13,020 nucleotides of DNA from Euryarchaeota archaeon UBA54 (GCA_002495735.1 DAGM01000049.1:1-13020); one strand, 5' to 3'. Counted from the stretch's first letter, positions 1-7,810 are shown. Notes: a model not told the origin generated them from the sequence alone. A program made the numbers and translations.

Positions 1-78
1 GAATTCCATAATCATTTCAAGGCCCCCTTATTTCCGAACTTGATACATCATTTAGGGCTGGCGGAAGTGAATCCGATG

Positions 79-1056
79 TTATTCATCACCATCTCTGCGA
101 GCAGCCATCGTACCTTTCCTCGAGCCTCCGCGAGTGACGCCCAACTTCATCCCTCTCTTCTTCCTGCCCTGCTTGACCTTCGGCTTGGGCCGATTGTCAG
201 TCGACTCAGCTCCTGTTATCTCGGACAGACCCCCGGAATTCAATAGGACCTCAAGTTCGCTGGCATCTAGTGAACCGCCACTCTGGGCCCTGTCCTTCAC
301 GTCAGCCAGACGAATCGCCCTGCCTCCCTTGAGAGTTATCTTCTGGTAGGCCTTGATTCTGCCTAGCCTCCCTCGCATTTCCTTTCTCTCTGAACTGAGT
401 TCATCGAGCTTCTTGTCGATTTTGTCAATGCGGCGACTAGTCTTTCGGATGTCCGAGTGAGAAATGTTGTCCGAGTTCAGTTCCGTCTCGTCCAGAGCGC
501 CATCTACCTTCTCCTGTCTACTCTTTCTCGTTGCATCCAATTTTGCCGTCACTTCCCTCATCTTCTTGACGTGTCCAACGTACTCGCTGTGAGCTTTTTC
601 AGACACACCTTTCCTGACTATAGCGGCTTGGAGCTCGAAGAAACGTCCGAACGAATCCAGCTCTCTAGCTAGAGTCGGCACGACAGTGAGGTCATTGTCG
701 ATGGTAACCAAGCGACGATGAGTCGCGTCAAGCCATTCGGCTAGTACGTCCGCAGGCGGAGGGATGCAGGTGTTTACAGAATCTCTCTTCCGGCGCGCTT
801 CTTCAGCCGACTTCCTAACAGAGTGGAATTCTCTTAGCAAACCCTTCCGGGCGCCATCGGCCGACTTCATCTCACCGACTGCGGACCTCAGTGAGCGCAC
901 TAGGTCAACTTGGTCTCGCCGCTCTTCCCTAAGTTCTCGGTGCTGCCTTTCGACAGAACGCAAATCACGCTCGAGATCACCACGCATTTCCTTGATGTCA
1001 CTGTGGTCCATTTCCTCAAGGTCATCGAATGACTCGATCCGCACATCCGTACTCAT
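79..1056 (-). CDS. Archaeal coiled-coil protein, COG1340-like, basic C-terminal tail
   Basis: 325-residue soluble protein with no signal peptide or membrane helix. Charged heptad-rich segments at about 13-96 and 150-235 predict long coiled coils, separated by a less charged helical stretch (105-147). Residues 250-276 hold a small motif of the form GGSLDASELEVLLNSGG, which resembles the short C-terminal motif I recall from COG1340-type archaeal coiled-coil proteins. The tail (289-321) is strongly basic and contains LGVTRGG. The basic end suggests contact with nucleic acid or ribosomes; this is inference. The ATG overlaps the stop of the upstream coiled-coil gene by four bases (ATGA), so the pair is translationally coupled. 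Function is unknown. Family assignment is moderate, because the central motif seen in the other two coiled-coil proteins here is not clear in this one. Confidence 0.8.
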   Translation of the reverse strand: MSTDVRIESFDDLEEMDHSDIKEMRGDLERDLRSVERQHRELREERRDQVDLVRSLRSAVGEMKSADGARKGLLREFHSVRKSAEEARRKRDSVNTCIPPPADVLAEWLDATHRRLVTIDNDLTVVPTLARELDSFGRFFELQAAIVRKGVSEKAHSEYVGHVKKMREVTAKLDATRKSRQEKVDGALDETELNSDNISHSDIRKTSRRIDKIDKKLDELSSERKEMRGRLGRIKAYQKITLKGGRAIRLADVKDRAQSGGSLDASELEVLLNSGGLSEITGAESTDNRPKPKVKQGRKKRGMKLGVTRGGSRKGTMAARRDGDE

Positions 1057-1910
1057 TCCTCTTCACCTTCTGAGTCGTCTCTGCCCCTCTTCGGTTTGGA
1101 ACTACGAGCGAAGGAGGACCTACCTCCTTTGGAGACGCGGATATTGGCTGCCATGAGGTCAGGAAATCCTCCTCCGAGTTCTCTGAAACCGTCTTTCAGA
1201 CGCCTTTCCCAGTGAGCGATGGCGTAGTCAGACTGAGCGAGTAGTTCCTTGGCTCTGTCCAACTGCCTCCTGATTTCTCTAAGTTCAGCGGTTAAGGCCT
1301 CCTTCTTCTCATACATTGGCTGGGCCTTCTCGACAAGCTCAATCATTTTCCGGTGGGCATTGTCAGCCTTTCGGTAGAGCGTATTCATCTTGGATCTGGA
1401 GTCTATGAATGTCGCCATTTCAGGATTGGAATCGCGCCTTGACTTCAGCCAACGGTCATTCTCTTCAAGCAGCTTCTTCCGACGATCGAGCAATTTCTTT
1501 TCCGCCCTGTGGTCTAGCGCCGAGGTCTGGATATTATCTTCGATTTGTTCGAGCTCATCCAGAAGTTTCTCTTTCTTCCAATGAGGGTCCAGATTGACCA
1601 TCTTACCGCTTTCAGCGAGACCGTCTCTAGCTACCTTCACAACACCCAGTGTCGTTCCTGCCTTCTTTTGCGCCTGGTTGCGCTTCTTCTTCAACTCAGA
1701 CACCTTGTCGTTGGTAGACCTGTGGGAGGTCACAATCCTCTGCACTTGAGGCTCTAGTGACTCCTCCTCAGCCTCAAGGGTGCGAATGACGTTCGGCAAT
1801 TCCTCTTTCAGCACCTGTCTCCTCAACAGGAGTGCCTGAGCGAGCTCTTCAGGAGTCACTGCAAGTAGGGCCTCGGAGTCCATAGGTTCGGGGCACAGGA
1901 GAACCTGCAT
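1053..1910 (-). CDS. Archaeal coiled-coil protein, COG1340-like
   Basis: 285-residue soluble protein, mostly predicted coiled coil (about 20-100, 112-158, 170-240), ending in a short basic then acidic tail (260-285). Residues 117-154 carry the pattern L-x-E-x-x-x-IE-x-x-I-x-T-x-x-L-x(4)-E-x-x-LL, which aligns with residues 113-152 of the coiled-coil protein at 5796-6782. The two are therefore likely paralogues of the COG1340 type; function is unknown. It is the first gene of a leftward pair and overlaps the next gene by four bases. The start is uncertain. ATG 1910 gives the longest form. ATG 1883 (MDSEALL) would fit a leaderless transcript from a TTTAAT element at about 1908-1913. In either case a perfect inverted repeat lies at its core promoter. 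Confidence 0.8.
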   Translation of the reverse strand: MQVLLCPEPMDSEALLAVTPEELAQALLLRRQVLKEELPNVIRTLEAEEESLEPQVQRIVTSHRSTNDKVSELKKKRNQAQKKAGTTLGVVKVARDGLAESGKMVNLDPHWKKEKLLDELEQIEDNIQTSALDHRAEKKLLDRRKKLLEENDRWLKSRRDSNPEMATFIDSRSKMNTLYRKADNAHRKMIELVEKAQPMYEKKEALTAELREIRRQLDRAKELLAQSDYAIAHWERRLKDGFRELGGGFPDLMAANIRVSKGGRSSFARSSKPKRGRDDSEGEEE

Positions 1911-1912
1911 TA

Positions 1913-1931
1913 AAGGTCACTATGTGACCTT
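1913..1931. promoter_or_regulatory. Perfect inverted repeat, candidate operator of the divergent promoter
   Basis: AAGGTCAC-TAT-GTGACCTT: two perfect 8-base arms around a 3-base spacer, in the gap between the leftward coiled-coil pair and the rightward zinc-ribbon/DtxR run. The size and symmetry fit a dimeric winged-helix repressor site. For the leftward gene it overlaps the likely TATA/start region; for the rightward gene it lies just upstream of the TATA-like box. The DtxR-type regulator at 3535 is the obvious candidate binder, but nothing in the sequence proves that. Confidence 0.6.
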
Positions 1932-1940
1932 GCACAGGGG

Positions 1941-1949
1941 TTTGATTCA
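1941..1949 (+). promoter_or_regulatory. TATA-like box TTTGATTCA of the divergent region
   Basis: AT-rich TTTGATTCA is centred about 30 bases upstream of ATG 1977, the spacing expected for a leaderless archaeal transcript. The same nonamer lies in the other divergent region, at 8672-8680. Its position argues against the TTG at 1959 as the start of the secreted protein. Confidence 0.4.
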
Positions 1950-1976
1950 TACCGCCGGTTGTGCCGAGAACTTGCA

Positions 1977-3542
1977 ATGGGCCTTGCCTCTGTGGCTCCG
2001 GGGCTGCGGAAAACCGCCGTACTGGCCATTATTCTTGTTTTGATGTCCGCTCCAGCTTCCGGCGAGGGCGAGAAGATGTTCTATCCTGCTGGTTCATCCG
2101 ACATAGCAGTCACTGGAGAACCAGTGCACGTTGGTGACGAGCTTACGGCCTCCATACTTGTCAACAATCAGGGTTCGTACACTGGTTCGGTGAGACTAGT
2201 GCTCTCCGATTCGGCCGGGAACAACCTGTCTGTTGGAGAGGAGATTCCAATCAGCCCCGGATCCAGTCGCGAGGTCTTGGCTCCACTGATTCCAGCCTCA
2301 GCCGGGGCACTGGAGTTGAATTGGAAGGTCACAAGTGATGACGGAGGGGTTTCTTCGGAATTGAGCGGATTGTTCGAGGTGCAGGTGTACGAATCTCAGA
2401 CACTAGGGCTGAGATTCGACGCAGTGAAATGGACTCTTTCGGATGGCTTGGAATGCGATCTATCCGCATCCCTCTCTGATGGGAAGCAACGCGATGTGAA
2501 TGTCTCAGTATCTCTGGTCAGTCAGGGTGTCGAAGAAGAGGTGCAGAGGTTCGAAATCACCCTAGGCCCGGGACTCAGGGCACTGTCTCTGGACTTGGGC
2601 CAACCTGAAGCCGATTACATATCAGTGATGCTGGAATCAAATGGCTGGACATCTTCCAACTCAGCGGCAAACTTGACCTGGCAGACTAGTGTCAACCCAC
2701 CTTTCATCTCACCCTCTGTCTCAATCGGAGTGCACGAACCCGACAGGCCTAGGACGGGTGATTTCGTCAATTTACCATACTGGCTCAACAATTCAGGTAG
2801 CTCGGCAACGCTCCCGGGCATACTGAAGGTTGTGAGTACGTCTGACGGAATGGTACTGGCGCAGATTACCATCTCGTCGATATCTGAGGGAGGCTCATCT
2901 TCAGGAGTACTGAGCATAGGTCCGTGGCCGGACGCACCGATGGTCGAGGCTGAGGTTGTATGGGCGATGGACGGTTCTTCGACCACCGTCCCGCTAACGA
3001 TATTCTCACAGTCCGAGAATGGGGGCGGCTGGGAGTTACCTTTCGATACAATGGCAGCTGTATATGGTGCTGTGTTGGGCCTTGCTGTAGTTCTCGTAGG
3101 GTTGATTGTCTGGCGAGCGGTGTCCGAGAAGACACCGAGCACGGAAAAAGACTCGAAGATTCTGAGGGAGTCGCGAATTACTCGCAGGCTAGAGCGAACA
3201 CCTCCCAAGAAGGAGGTCAGATGTCCTAGTTGCGAGCAGCGGTTGAGCATCCCGGCGGAACACACTGGTTCTGTCAGGTGTCCGGCTTGCACGAATCAAT
3301 TCTCCTCCGCTCCTATCGAGACGGATTCAGATTCAGGAGAATCGAGGCAGGAGTCGCAAGAAATCCTTAATGAAGTCACCACTACAACCAGCGAACCTGT
3401 GGCCAGGTCACATGAGGAGATACTGTCTTGCCCGCAGTGTGATCAGCAACTGAAAGTCCCCATCGAGCGCAGACCCGTTCGCTCAAGATGCCCGGCCTGC
3501 AGAACTGAGTTCATGGCCGAGGTCGGTGAGTCAGATGACTGA
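1977..3542 (+). CDS. Secreted-side beta-sandwich membrane protein with two cytosolic zinc ribbons
   Basis: About 521 residues from ATG 1977. The frame is open to a TTG at 1959, but the ATG directly precedes a classic signal peptide (charged RK, then hydrophobic AVLAIILVLM, then APASG) and fits the upstream TATA-like box. The exported part (about 35-350) is Ser/Gly/Val-rich with alternating beta character and looks like three CARDB/Ig-like sandwiches. One membrane helix follows (about 359-381), then a basic cytosolic segment. The tail carries two zinc ribbons of CPxC-x15/16-CPxC form, Cys 416/419/435/438 and 485/488/505/508, close to MJ0042-type ribbons. The layout suggests an envelope sensor or adaptor that links an outer ligand to cytosolic partners; that role is inference. 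Its 3' end overlaps the DtxR-like gene, so the two are probably made together. Confidence 0.85.
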   Translation: MGLASVAPGLRKTAVLAIILVLMSAPASGEGEKMFYPAGSSDIAVTGEPVHVGDELTASILVNNQGSYTGSVRLVLSDSAGNNLSVGEEIPISPGSSREVLAPLIPASAGALELNWKVTSDDGGVSSELSGLFEVQVYESQTLGLRFDAVKWTLSDGLECDLSASLSDGKQRDVNVSVSLVSQGVEEEVQRFEITLGPGLRALSLDLGQPEADYISVMLESNGWTSSNSAANLTWQTSVNPPFISPSVSIGVHEPDRPRTGDFVNLPYWLNNSGSSATLPGILKVVSTSDGMVLAQITISSISEGGSSSGVLSIGPWPDAPMVEAEVVWAMDGSSTTVPLTIFSQSENGGGWELPFDTMAAVYGAVLGLAVVLVGLIVWRAVSEKTPSTEKDSKILRESRITRRLERTPPKKEVRCPSCEQRLSIPAEHTGSVRCPACTNQFSSAPIETDSDSGESRQESQEILNEVTTTTSEPVARSHEEILSCPQCDQQLKVPIERRPVRSRCPACRTEFMAEVGESDD

Positions 3543-4191
3543 ACTGAGCGAATTCGAGGAGATGTATCTGAAACGCCTGTTTGAAGCGCACGTGGATAAT
3601 CCTAGCGCCATTGTCAAGACCACCCAACTCGCTGAGATGATGAATGTCAGCCCGGCCTCGACCACAGAGATGATTCAGCGACTATCTGGCCGAAATCTGG
3701 TCACTCACATCCCCTACAAGGGCTGTAGATTGACGCCGGAGGGATTCCAGCAAGCGGCGATGATTAAGCGTCGTGAGGGACTCCTCGAAATCCTGTTGAC
3801 TGAGGTCATCGGATTCGAAGGCGACGTCCTCGAGGCGGCCTGTAAGATTGAGCATGCTATAGATGAGGAACTCGAAATGGCACTCGACAAGATGCTAGGT
3901 TATCCCGAGAGGACACCGAGTGGAAAACGTATCCCAATCATAGAGCGGCAGTTGGAGCCTATTAGGTCAGGACTGCTCCTGCCCCTCTCAGCCTTGCCGA
4001 TAGGATCTACTGCCACCATCGAGATGATGGTGATGGGGCCGACTGACGCCAGAACTATCGAAGTTACCGGGATAGGGATAGGGGCCAAGGTCAGTGCGAC
4101 CGACGACGGCATTTCCTACAACGGCTCTATTATTGAGATGTCGAGAAATATCTCTCTATGTATCCTTGCTAGAACCGACGAGGTGCTGTGA
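3535..4191 (+). CDS. DtxR/MntR-family metal-dependent transcriptional regulator
   Basis: 218 residues from ATG 3535. A GTG at 3526 is in frame, but GGTGA at 3525-3529 is well placed for the ATG. An N-terminal winged helix (about 5-75, with TTQLAEMMNVSPASTTEMIQ and YKGCRLTPEG) is followed by a dimerisation/metal domain (76-145) and a C-terminal FeoA/SH3-like domain (about 148-213). The primary metal-site residues of the family are present: Met10, Cys103, Glu106, His107. The ancillary site is altered: the His of the usual RRH motif is Glu81, the His of VHEEA is Leu99, and the usual PHG is PSG (128-130), while Glu85 is kept. It probably represses or activates metal-homeostasis genes as a dimer. 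The start overlaps the zinc-ribbon gene by 8 bases, and the stop overlaps the next ATG (TGATG). Confidence 0.93.
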   Translation: MTELSEFEEMYLKRLFEAHVDNPSAIVKTTQLAEMMNVSPASTTEMIQRLSGRNLVTHIPYKGCRLTPEGFQQAAMIKRREGLLEILLTEVIGFEGDVLEAACKIEHAIDEELEMALDKMLGYPERTPSGKRIPIIERQLEPIRSGLLLPLSALPIGSTATIEMMVMGPTDARTIEVTGIGIGAKVSATDDGISYNGSIIEMSRNISLCILARTDEVL

Positions 4192-5756
4192 TGGAAGATG
4201 TCCGAACAGATGATCTCGAGGCATTGGCCGACTCCTTGGAAGATACCGTCCCTCCGGCCCCTGAGATGCCTCCTCGATCGATATCTGAGCCGCAGCGTAG
4301 TCCTGGGGCCGCGGAAGGAATCAAGAGGCTAAAGGCGCAAGAGGAGCTCCTGCTCAGAGCAGACAGACTCCTCATCAGTGACGGAGCAAGACTAGTCCTG
4401 TTTCTTCCGCTGATGGTGATAGCTCTCTATGGGCTGGCTCAAACCTTCACCACATCGAACCCGCAATGGTGGGCCGATCACATTGAAGTCGCTGTCGGGC
4501 GGCTGAGTATGTCGACAGGAATCTATGGATTGTCTCTGCTGATGTTGGTGGCCGACACCGCTCTGCTGCTGATACTCCTGAGGCTGATGGTGCTCACAAG
4601 GACGATTTTCAGACTCGAGGCGAAGGAGTTGACCACAATCGGTCTGACTTTCAACAGCGCTCACGGTTACGCTGAGATGAGGGCCACCATAGACGGTGCA
4701 ATCAGGCAACTGGGGGTCACCATAATACTGATGGCCATGGCCGCCGTTCTACTAGCAGCGAGCTTGTGGCTTCCCGAGGAAGTCGTCGCCACTCCGATAC
4801 TAGTGGCCTTCTCGACAGGGGCTCTGCTGTCAGGACACGGCGTGCATATGGTCTCGGACCGTCCACGCTTCAACACAAGTGAGCCATGGGGTATGCTGGA
4901 GGCATTCTCTCCGCCAATCCACCCGGCCCTACTCAGTCGTCCATTCGCCGATGTAATCAGGGCTCACATCGATCCTCTGCTTGCAGTCAGGATATCCCAG
5001 TACCTAGGGTCACTAGATTCCAAGATACACGAGCACAGTAGTAGGGGGGAGCTGCAGGAGACCTTACTGCACCTGCTGTACCTGCGGCGCTCATCCCTAA
5101 TTGATGAGAGGCAGTTCAGAGCCGCTTTGGAGTCGATGGTGGACTCGTCAGCCATTGAGGGGCTGTTCAGCCATCCCGAGCTCGGCGAGGAGACGTGGGA
5201 CCGCTTACTCTCACGCGCTCGCAGCGAATGCCCTCCCTTCTTCAGGCTGCATGATAGAATCAGGATGCGACGCATTGACGGACACACTGACGATGGCATA
5301 TGGCTCGACGTGGATATGGAGAATCTAGTAGTTGGTCAGGCTAACCTGTTCGCCTTCGTGCTCAACGAGGAGGATAATCCGAGGGACGTGATTCTCAAGG
5401 TCCAGACCCCTGACTTTAGGCCGCATGAGTGCGTATACAGACTCAGGATAGAACCATTCTCAGCCGATTCTGAAAATCTTTCAGCCGATATTTCATCGTC
5501 GCTGCTCAGCACCATCTCTGCAACCAGTATCGTGTGGCAGAGCCTGCTGCCATCGTCGATGGGTGAGGCGACAGTGACAGTGAGACTCGAGGACGATGCA
5601 GGGAACATGATTTCAGGACGGGTGCTGACGGTACAGGTCAGGTCCGATTTGTTCACGAGAATCAAGATGACGCTGGGCGGTCTTTTCATGGTCGGGGCAG
5701 CGATTGCGATTCTCTCGCCCATGCTCCCATTCCTGCTGAACCTACTGGGGCTGTGA
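4191..5756 (+). CDS. Polytopic membrane protein of unknown function
   Basis: 521 residues. ATG 4191 overlaps the stop of the DtxR-like gene (TGATG), with GAGGTG five bases upstream; an in-frame GTG at 4188 is less likely. The acidic/proline-rich N-terminus (1-65) is followed by predicted membrane helices at about 67-87, 108-132, 173-192 and 200-220. Next come a soluble helical region (about 235-365, with many Arg and Glu), a beta-rich region that looks like an Ig-type sandwich (about 366-488), and a last helix at 493-519 close to the C-terminus. I recognise no catalytic motif or named family. Tight coupling to the regulator and the zinc-ribbon protein suggests a shared envelope or metal-related role, by context only. 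Confidence 0.88.
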   Translation: MEDVRTDDLEALADSLEDTVPPAPEMPPRSISEPQRSPGAAEGIKRLKAQEELLLRADRLLISDGARLVLFLPLMVIALYGLAQTFTTSNPQWWADHIEVAVGRLSMSTGIYGLSLLMLVADTALLLILLRLMVLTRTIFRLEAKELTTIGLTFNSAHGYAEMRATIDGAIRQLGVTIILMAMAAVLLAASLWLPEEVVATPILVAFSTGALLSGHGVHMVSDRPRFNTSEPWGMLEAFSPPIHPALLSRPFADVIRAHIDPLLAVRISQYLGSLDSKIHEHSSRGELQETLLHLLYLRRSSLIDERQFRAALESMVDSSAIEGLFSHPELGEETWDRLLSRARSECPPFFRLHDRIRMRRIDGHTDDGIWLDVDMENLVVGQANLFAFVLNEEDNPRDVILKVQTPDFRPHECVYRLRIEPFSADSENLSADISSSLLSTISATSIVWQSLLPSSMGEATVTVRLEDDAGNMISGRVLTVQVRSDLFTRIKMTLGGLFMVGAAIAILSPMLPFLLNLLGL

Positions 5757-5763
5757 CTCAGGT

Positions 5764-5772
5764 CGATTCAAA
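5764..5772 (+). promoter_or_regulatory. TATA-like GATTCAAAG upstream of a possible leaderless start
   Basis: Centred about 28 bases before GTG 5796, in a 39-base gap with no visible Shine-Dalgarno site. It resembles the boxes at 1941 and 8672. It could give the coiled-coil gene its own promoter inside the run. Confidence 0.3.
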
Positions 5773-5795
5773 GGGCATCTCCCTCTGCCCTACCT

Positions 5796-6782
5796 GTGCC
5801 AGATGACGGAGAGAGGCCTGCTGACGACCTCAGGACCAGGCTGCATGCCATGGAGACCAAACTCAGGCGGATGCGTGAGCAGAGGAACGTACACAACGAG
5901 AACGCTCGTCGAGCCGCTGATTCTCGTGATTCAGTTCAACAGCAGTCCAAAGAGCTCAGAGAACGCATCAAGGAACGCTTGGATGAACAGAAGGAGGTTC
6001 GCGTCAGGGCCAAGGTACATCAGGCCAAGCGCGATGAGATTCAAGCCCAGATGCGCGAGCTGATAACTCAGCGTCGAGGCAAGAGGAGTGATGACGGCAC
6101 CAAGTCAATTGTCATCCAACTGTCCGAGACCCTTGGAGAGATAGACAGAATCGAGAACCGTATAATGACGGATGGATCGTTGACTCTAGATAAAGAGAAT
6201 GCGATGCTGAAGAAACTCAAGTCGCTGATTGCCAAGCGAGATGAGCTGCTGCCAGCAGCCGAGGAATTTCAGATTATCGAAATAGATCTTGGCGATATGG
6301 AGGGCTCAATTCAGTTACTCAAGGCTGAGGCGGACTCTCAGCACAAGGCCATGCTGGATGCTCACAAGGAGGCTGACGGCATTTGGGAGGAGATTAAGCC
6401 GGTGCTTGAGGAGAGAGACTTCCTGAGGGCTGAAGGAGACAGGCTGCATAACGCCTTCGTTTCTTCTAGAGAGGGTGCAGACCACATCCATTCCGAAATC
6501 AAAATCTTGCTGGATCAGGTCAACGAGATACGAGACGAACTCAAGGCTCAGCGTGAGGAGCGAGAGAGGTTAATCAAGGAGCACAATCAGTCTGTTCGGG
6601 ATGCCCTCAGGACCCCCGACGAGGACGAAGAACTCGCCTCATCTCTTGCCGACGAGCTCCTAGAGAAAGGCTCCATTACTCTGGGTGGAACTAGGACGGA
6701 TGCTGACTCCAAGTCACAGCCGAGAAAGAAGGAACGGAAGAGGCCTAGGAGACTCGGCACCACCCGAGGAAAGCGTGACTGA
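5796..6782 (+). CDS. Archaeal coiled-coil protein, COG1340-like, basic tail
   Basis: 328-residue soluble protein from a GTG start; no Shine-Dalgarno is visible, so it may be leaderless. Almost the whole chain (about 10-98 and 105-268) predicts coiled coil rich in Glu, Lys and Arg. Residues 113-152 contain the IE-x-x-I-x-T-x-x-LxL-x-x-E motif that I associate with COG1340 archaeal coiled-coil proteins; it is shared with the protein at 1053-1910. A short GSITLGG motif (292-298) and a strongly basic tail (309-327) with LGTTRG resemble the C-terminus of the protein at 79-1056. Function is unknown; the tail suggests nucleic-acid or ribosome binding. It is the last gene of the rightward run, and its stop abuts the stop of pdxS with no base between. 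Confidence 0.83.
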   Translation: MPDDGERPADDLRTRLHAMETKLRRMREQRNVHNENARRAADSRDSVQQQSKELRERIKERLDEQKEVRVRAKVHQAKRDEIQAQMRELITQRRGKRSDDGTKSIVIQLSETLGEIDRIENRIMTDGSLTLDKENAMLKKLKSLIAKRDELLPAAEEFQIIEIDLGDMEGSIQLLKAEADSQHKAMLDAHKEADGIWEEIKPVLEERDFLRAEGDRLHNAFVSSREGADHIHSEIKILLDQVNEIRDELKAQREERERLIKEHNQSVRDALRTPDEDEELASSLADELLEKGSITLGGTRTDADSKSQPRKKERKRPRRLGTTRGKRD

Positions 6783-7775
6783 CTACGAGCCACGCTCTGC
6801 CATGCGAACATCGAGTTTTTCGATTTCTAAACCATCCATGGGTTTTCCAGCCATCATCGACGAGGCTTCGGTTACCTTCTCAGGGTCGTTGAAGTGGTGT
6901 GTGGCCATTACGATGGCCGAGGCAGTGGTCGCTGGGTGCTCGGACTTGAAAATACCAGATCCGACGAACACTCCATCCATCCCCTGCTTCATTAGCAGAG
7001 CGGCGTCCGTTGGAGTTGCTATCCCTCCGGCCGAGAATGTTACCACTGGCAATCTACTCATTTCTCTAACTTCGCCCATAATCTCGACAATCAAGTCGTG
7101 GCAGGCATCCATACTTCCGAAAGGCGTGTTCTGAACTACTATACCGTGCTCGCTCTCCGACTCGATTCCTCGGAAACCGTCGGATATCGTACGTGCGATG
7201 ACCTCGAACCCAGCGTCGTCGACACTCTGTAGTAGCGCAATCTCCTCGGCTACCAGTCTCGCATGTTGTATGGCGCTGACGACGTTACCCGTGCCGGCCT
7301 CGCCCTTAGTACGAATCATCGCTGCCCCCTCCATTATCCTGCGGCAGGCCTCTCCGAGGTTGGTGCAGCCGCACACAAAGGGAATGGTGAAGTCGTTCTT
7401 GGCGATGTGGTAGAATGGGTCCGCCGGAGTCAGCACCTCGCTCTCGTCGACCATGTCAACTCCTAATGTCTGAAGCACCCGAGCCTCCTCGTCGTGCCCG
7501 ATGCGTGCTTTGGCCATCACCGGGATGGTAGTGGTCTCGATGATACCCCTAATCAGGTTGGGATGGCTCATCCTAGCGACGCCCCCGTCAGCTCTGATGT
7601 CGGCTGGAACCCTCTCTAGCGCCATCACTGCGGTCGCCCCAGCATCTTCGGCGATGTGCGCCTGCTCAGGGGTGACCACGTCCATGATGACACCACCCTC
7701 TTGCATCTTGGCGAATCCGCGCTTTAGCAACTCGGTGCCGTGACGCATCTTCTGCAGGTCTACCAACTTGGACAT
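6783..7775 (-). CDS. pdxS: Pyridoxal 5'-phosphate synthase subunit PdxS
   Basis: Synthase subunit of the deoxyxylulose-independent vitamin B6 pathway. It forms PLP from ribose 5-phosphate, glyceraldehyde 3-phosphate and ammonia supplied by the glutaminase PdxT. The TIM-barrel sequence is highly conserved. The catalytic residues by family alignment are Asp32 (in IMDVVTPEQ), Lys89 (in MAKARIGH) and Lys157 (in RTKGEAGTG). The C-terminal [10 protein letters not shown] and GVFVGSGIF phosphate-binding loops are present. At 330 residues it is longer than the usual bacterial form because of an insertion at about 183-220, as I recall for some archaeal PdxS. GGAAGG lies 7 bases before ATG 7775 but only 1 base before ATG 7781, so I chose the former; the difference is two residues. 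No pdxT is in the window. It is the last gene of a leftward group. Confidence 0.97.
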   Translation of the reverse strand: MSKLVDLQKMRHGTELLKRGFAKMQEGGVIMDVVTPEQAHIAEDAGATAVMALERVPADIRADGGVARMSHPNLIRGIIETTTIPVMAKARIGHDEEARVLQTLGVDMVDESEVLTPADPFYHIAKNDFTIPFVCGCTNLGEACRRIMEGAAMIRTKGEAGTGNVVSAIQHARLVAEEIALLQSVDDAGFEVIARTISDGFRGIESESEHGIVVQNTPFGSMDACHDLIVEIMGEVREMSRLPVVTFSAGGIATPTDAALLMKQGMDGVFVGSGIFKSEHPATTASAIVMATHHFNDPEKVTEASSMMAGKPMDGLEIEKLDVRMAERGS

Positions 7776-7810
7776 GGCCATGCCTTCCGGTATGTACTCA
7801 AGAACCTATT

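Noticed and set aside
1-15. Possible start of a leftward gene at the left edge (MIMEF)
   Set aside because: Five codons only, with no clear ribosome site or promoter at the right spacing; it cannot be supported.
764-1156. 130-codon plus-strand frame
   Set aside because: Antisense to the two coiled-coil genes; Ser/Arg-rich low-complexity product, as expected for a shadow of Glu/Lys-rich coding sequence.
1959-1976. TTG start for the zinc-ribbon membrane protein
   Set aside because: ATG 1977 directly precedes the signal peptide and has the expected distance to the TATA-like box.
2324-2340. AAGGTCACAAGTGATG, similar to the operator at 1913
   Set aside because: Only one arm matches well, and it is inside coding sequence; probably chance.
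2615-3292. 225-codon open frame on the minus strand
   Set aside because: It lies wholly inside the zinc-ribbon membrane protein gene, whose signal peptide, helix and Cys motifs are coherent; the antisense frame has no such features.
6685-7134. 149-codon plus-strand frame across the coiled-coil/pdxS junction
   Set aside because: Antisense to highly conserved pdxS sequence for most of its length, with no ribosome site or family similarity.
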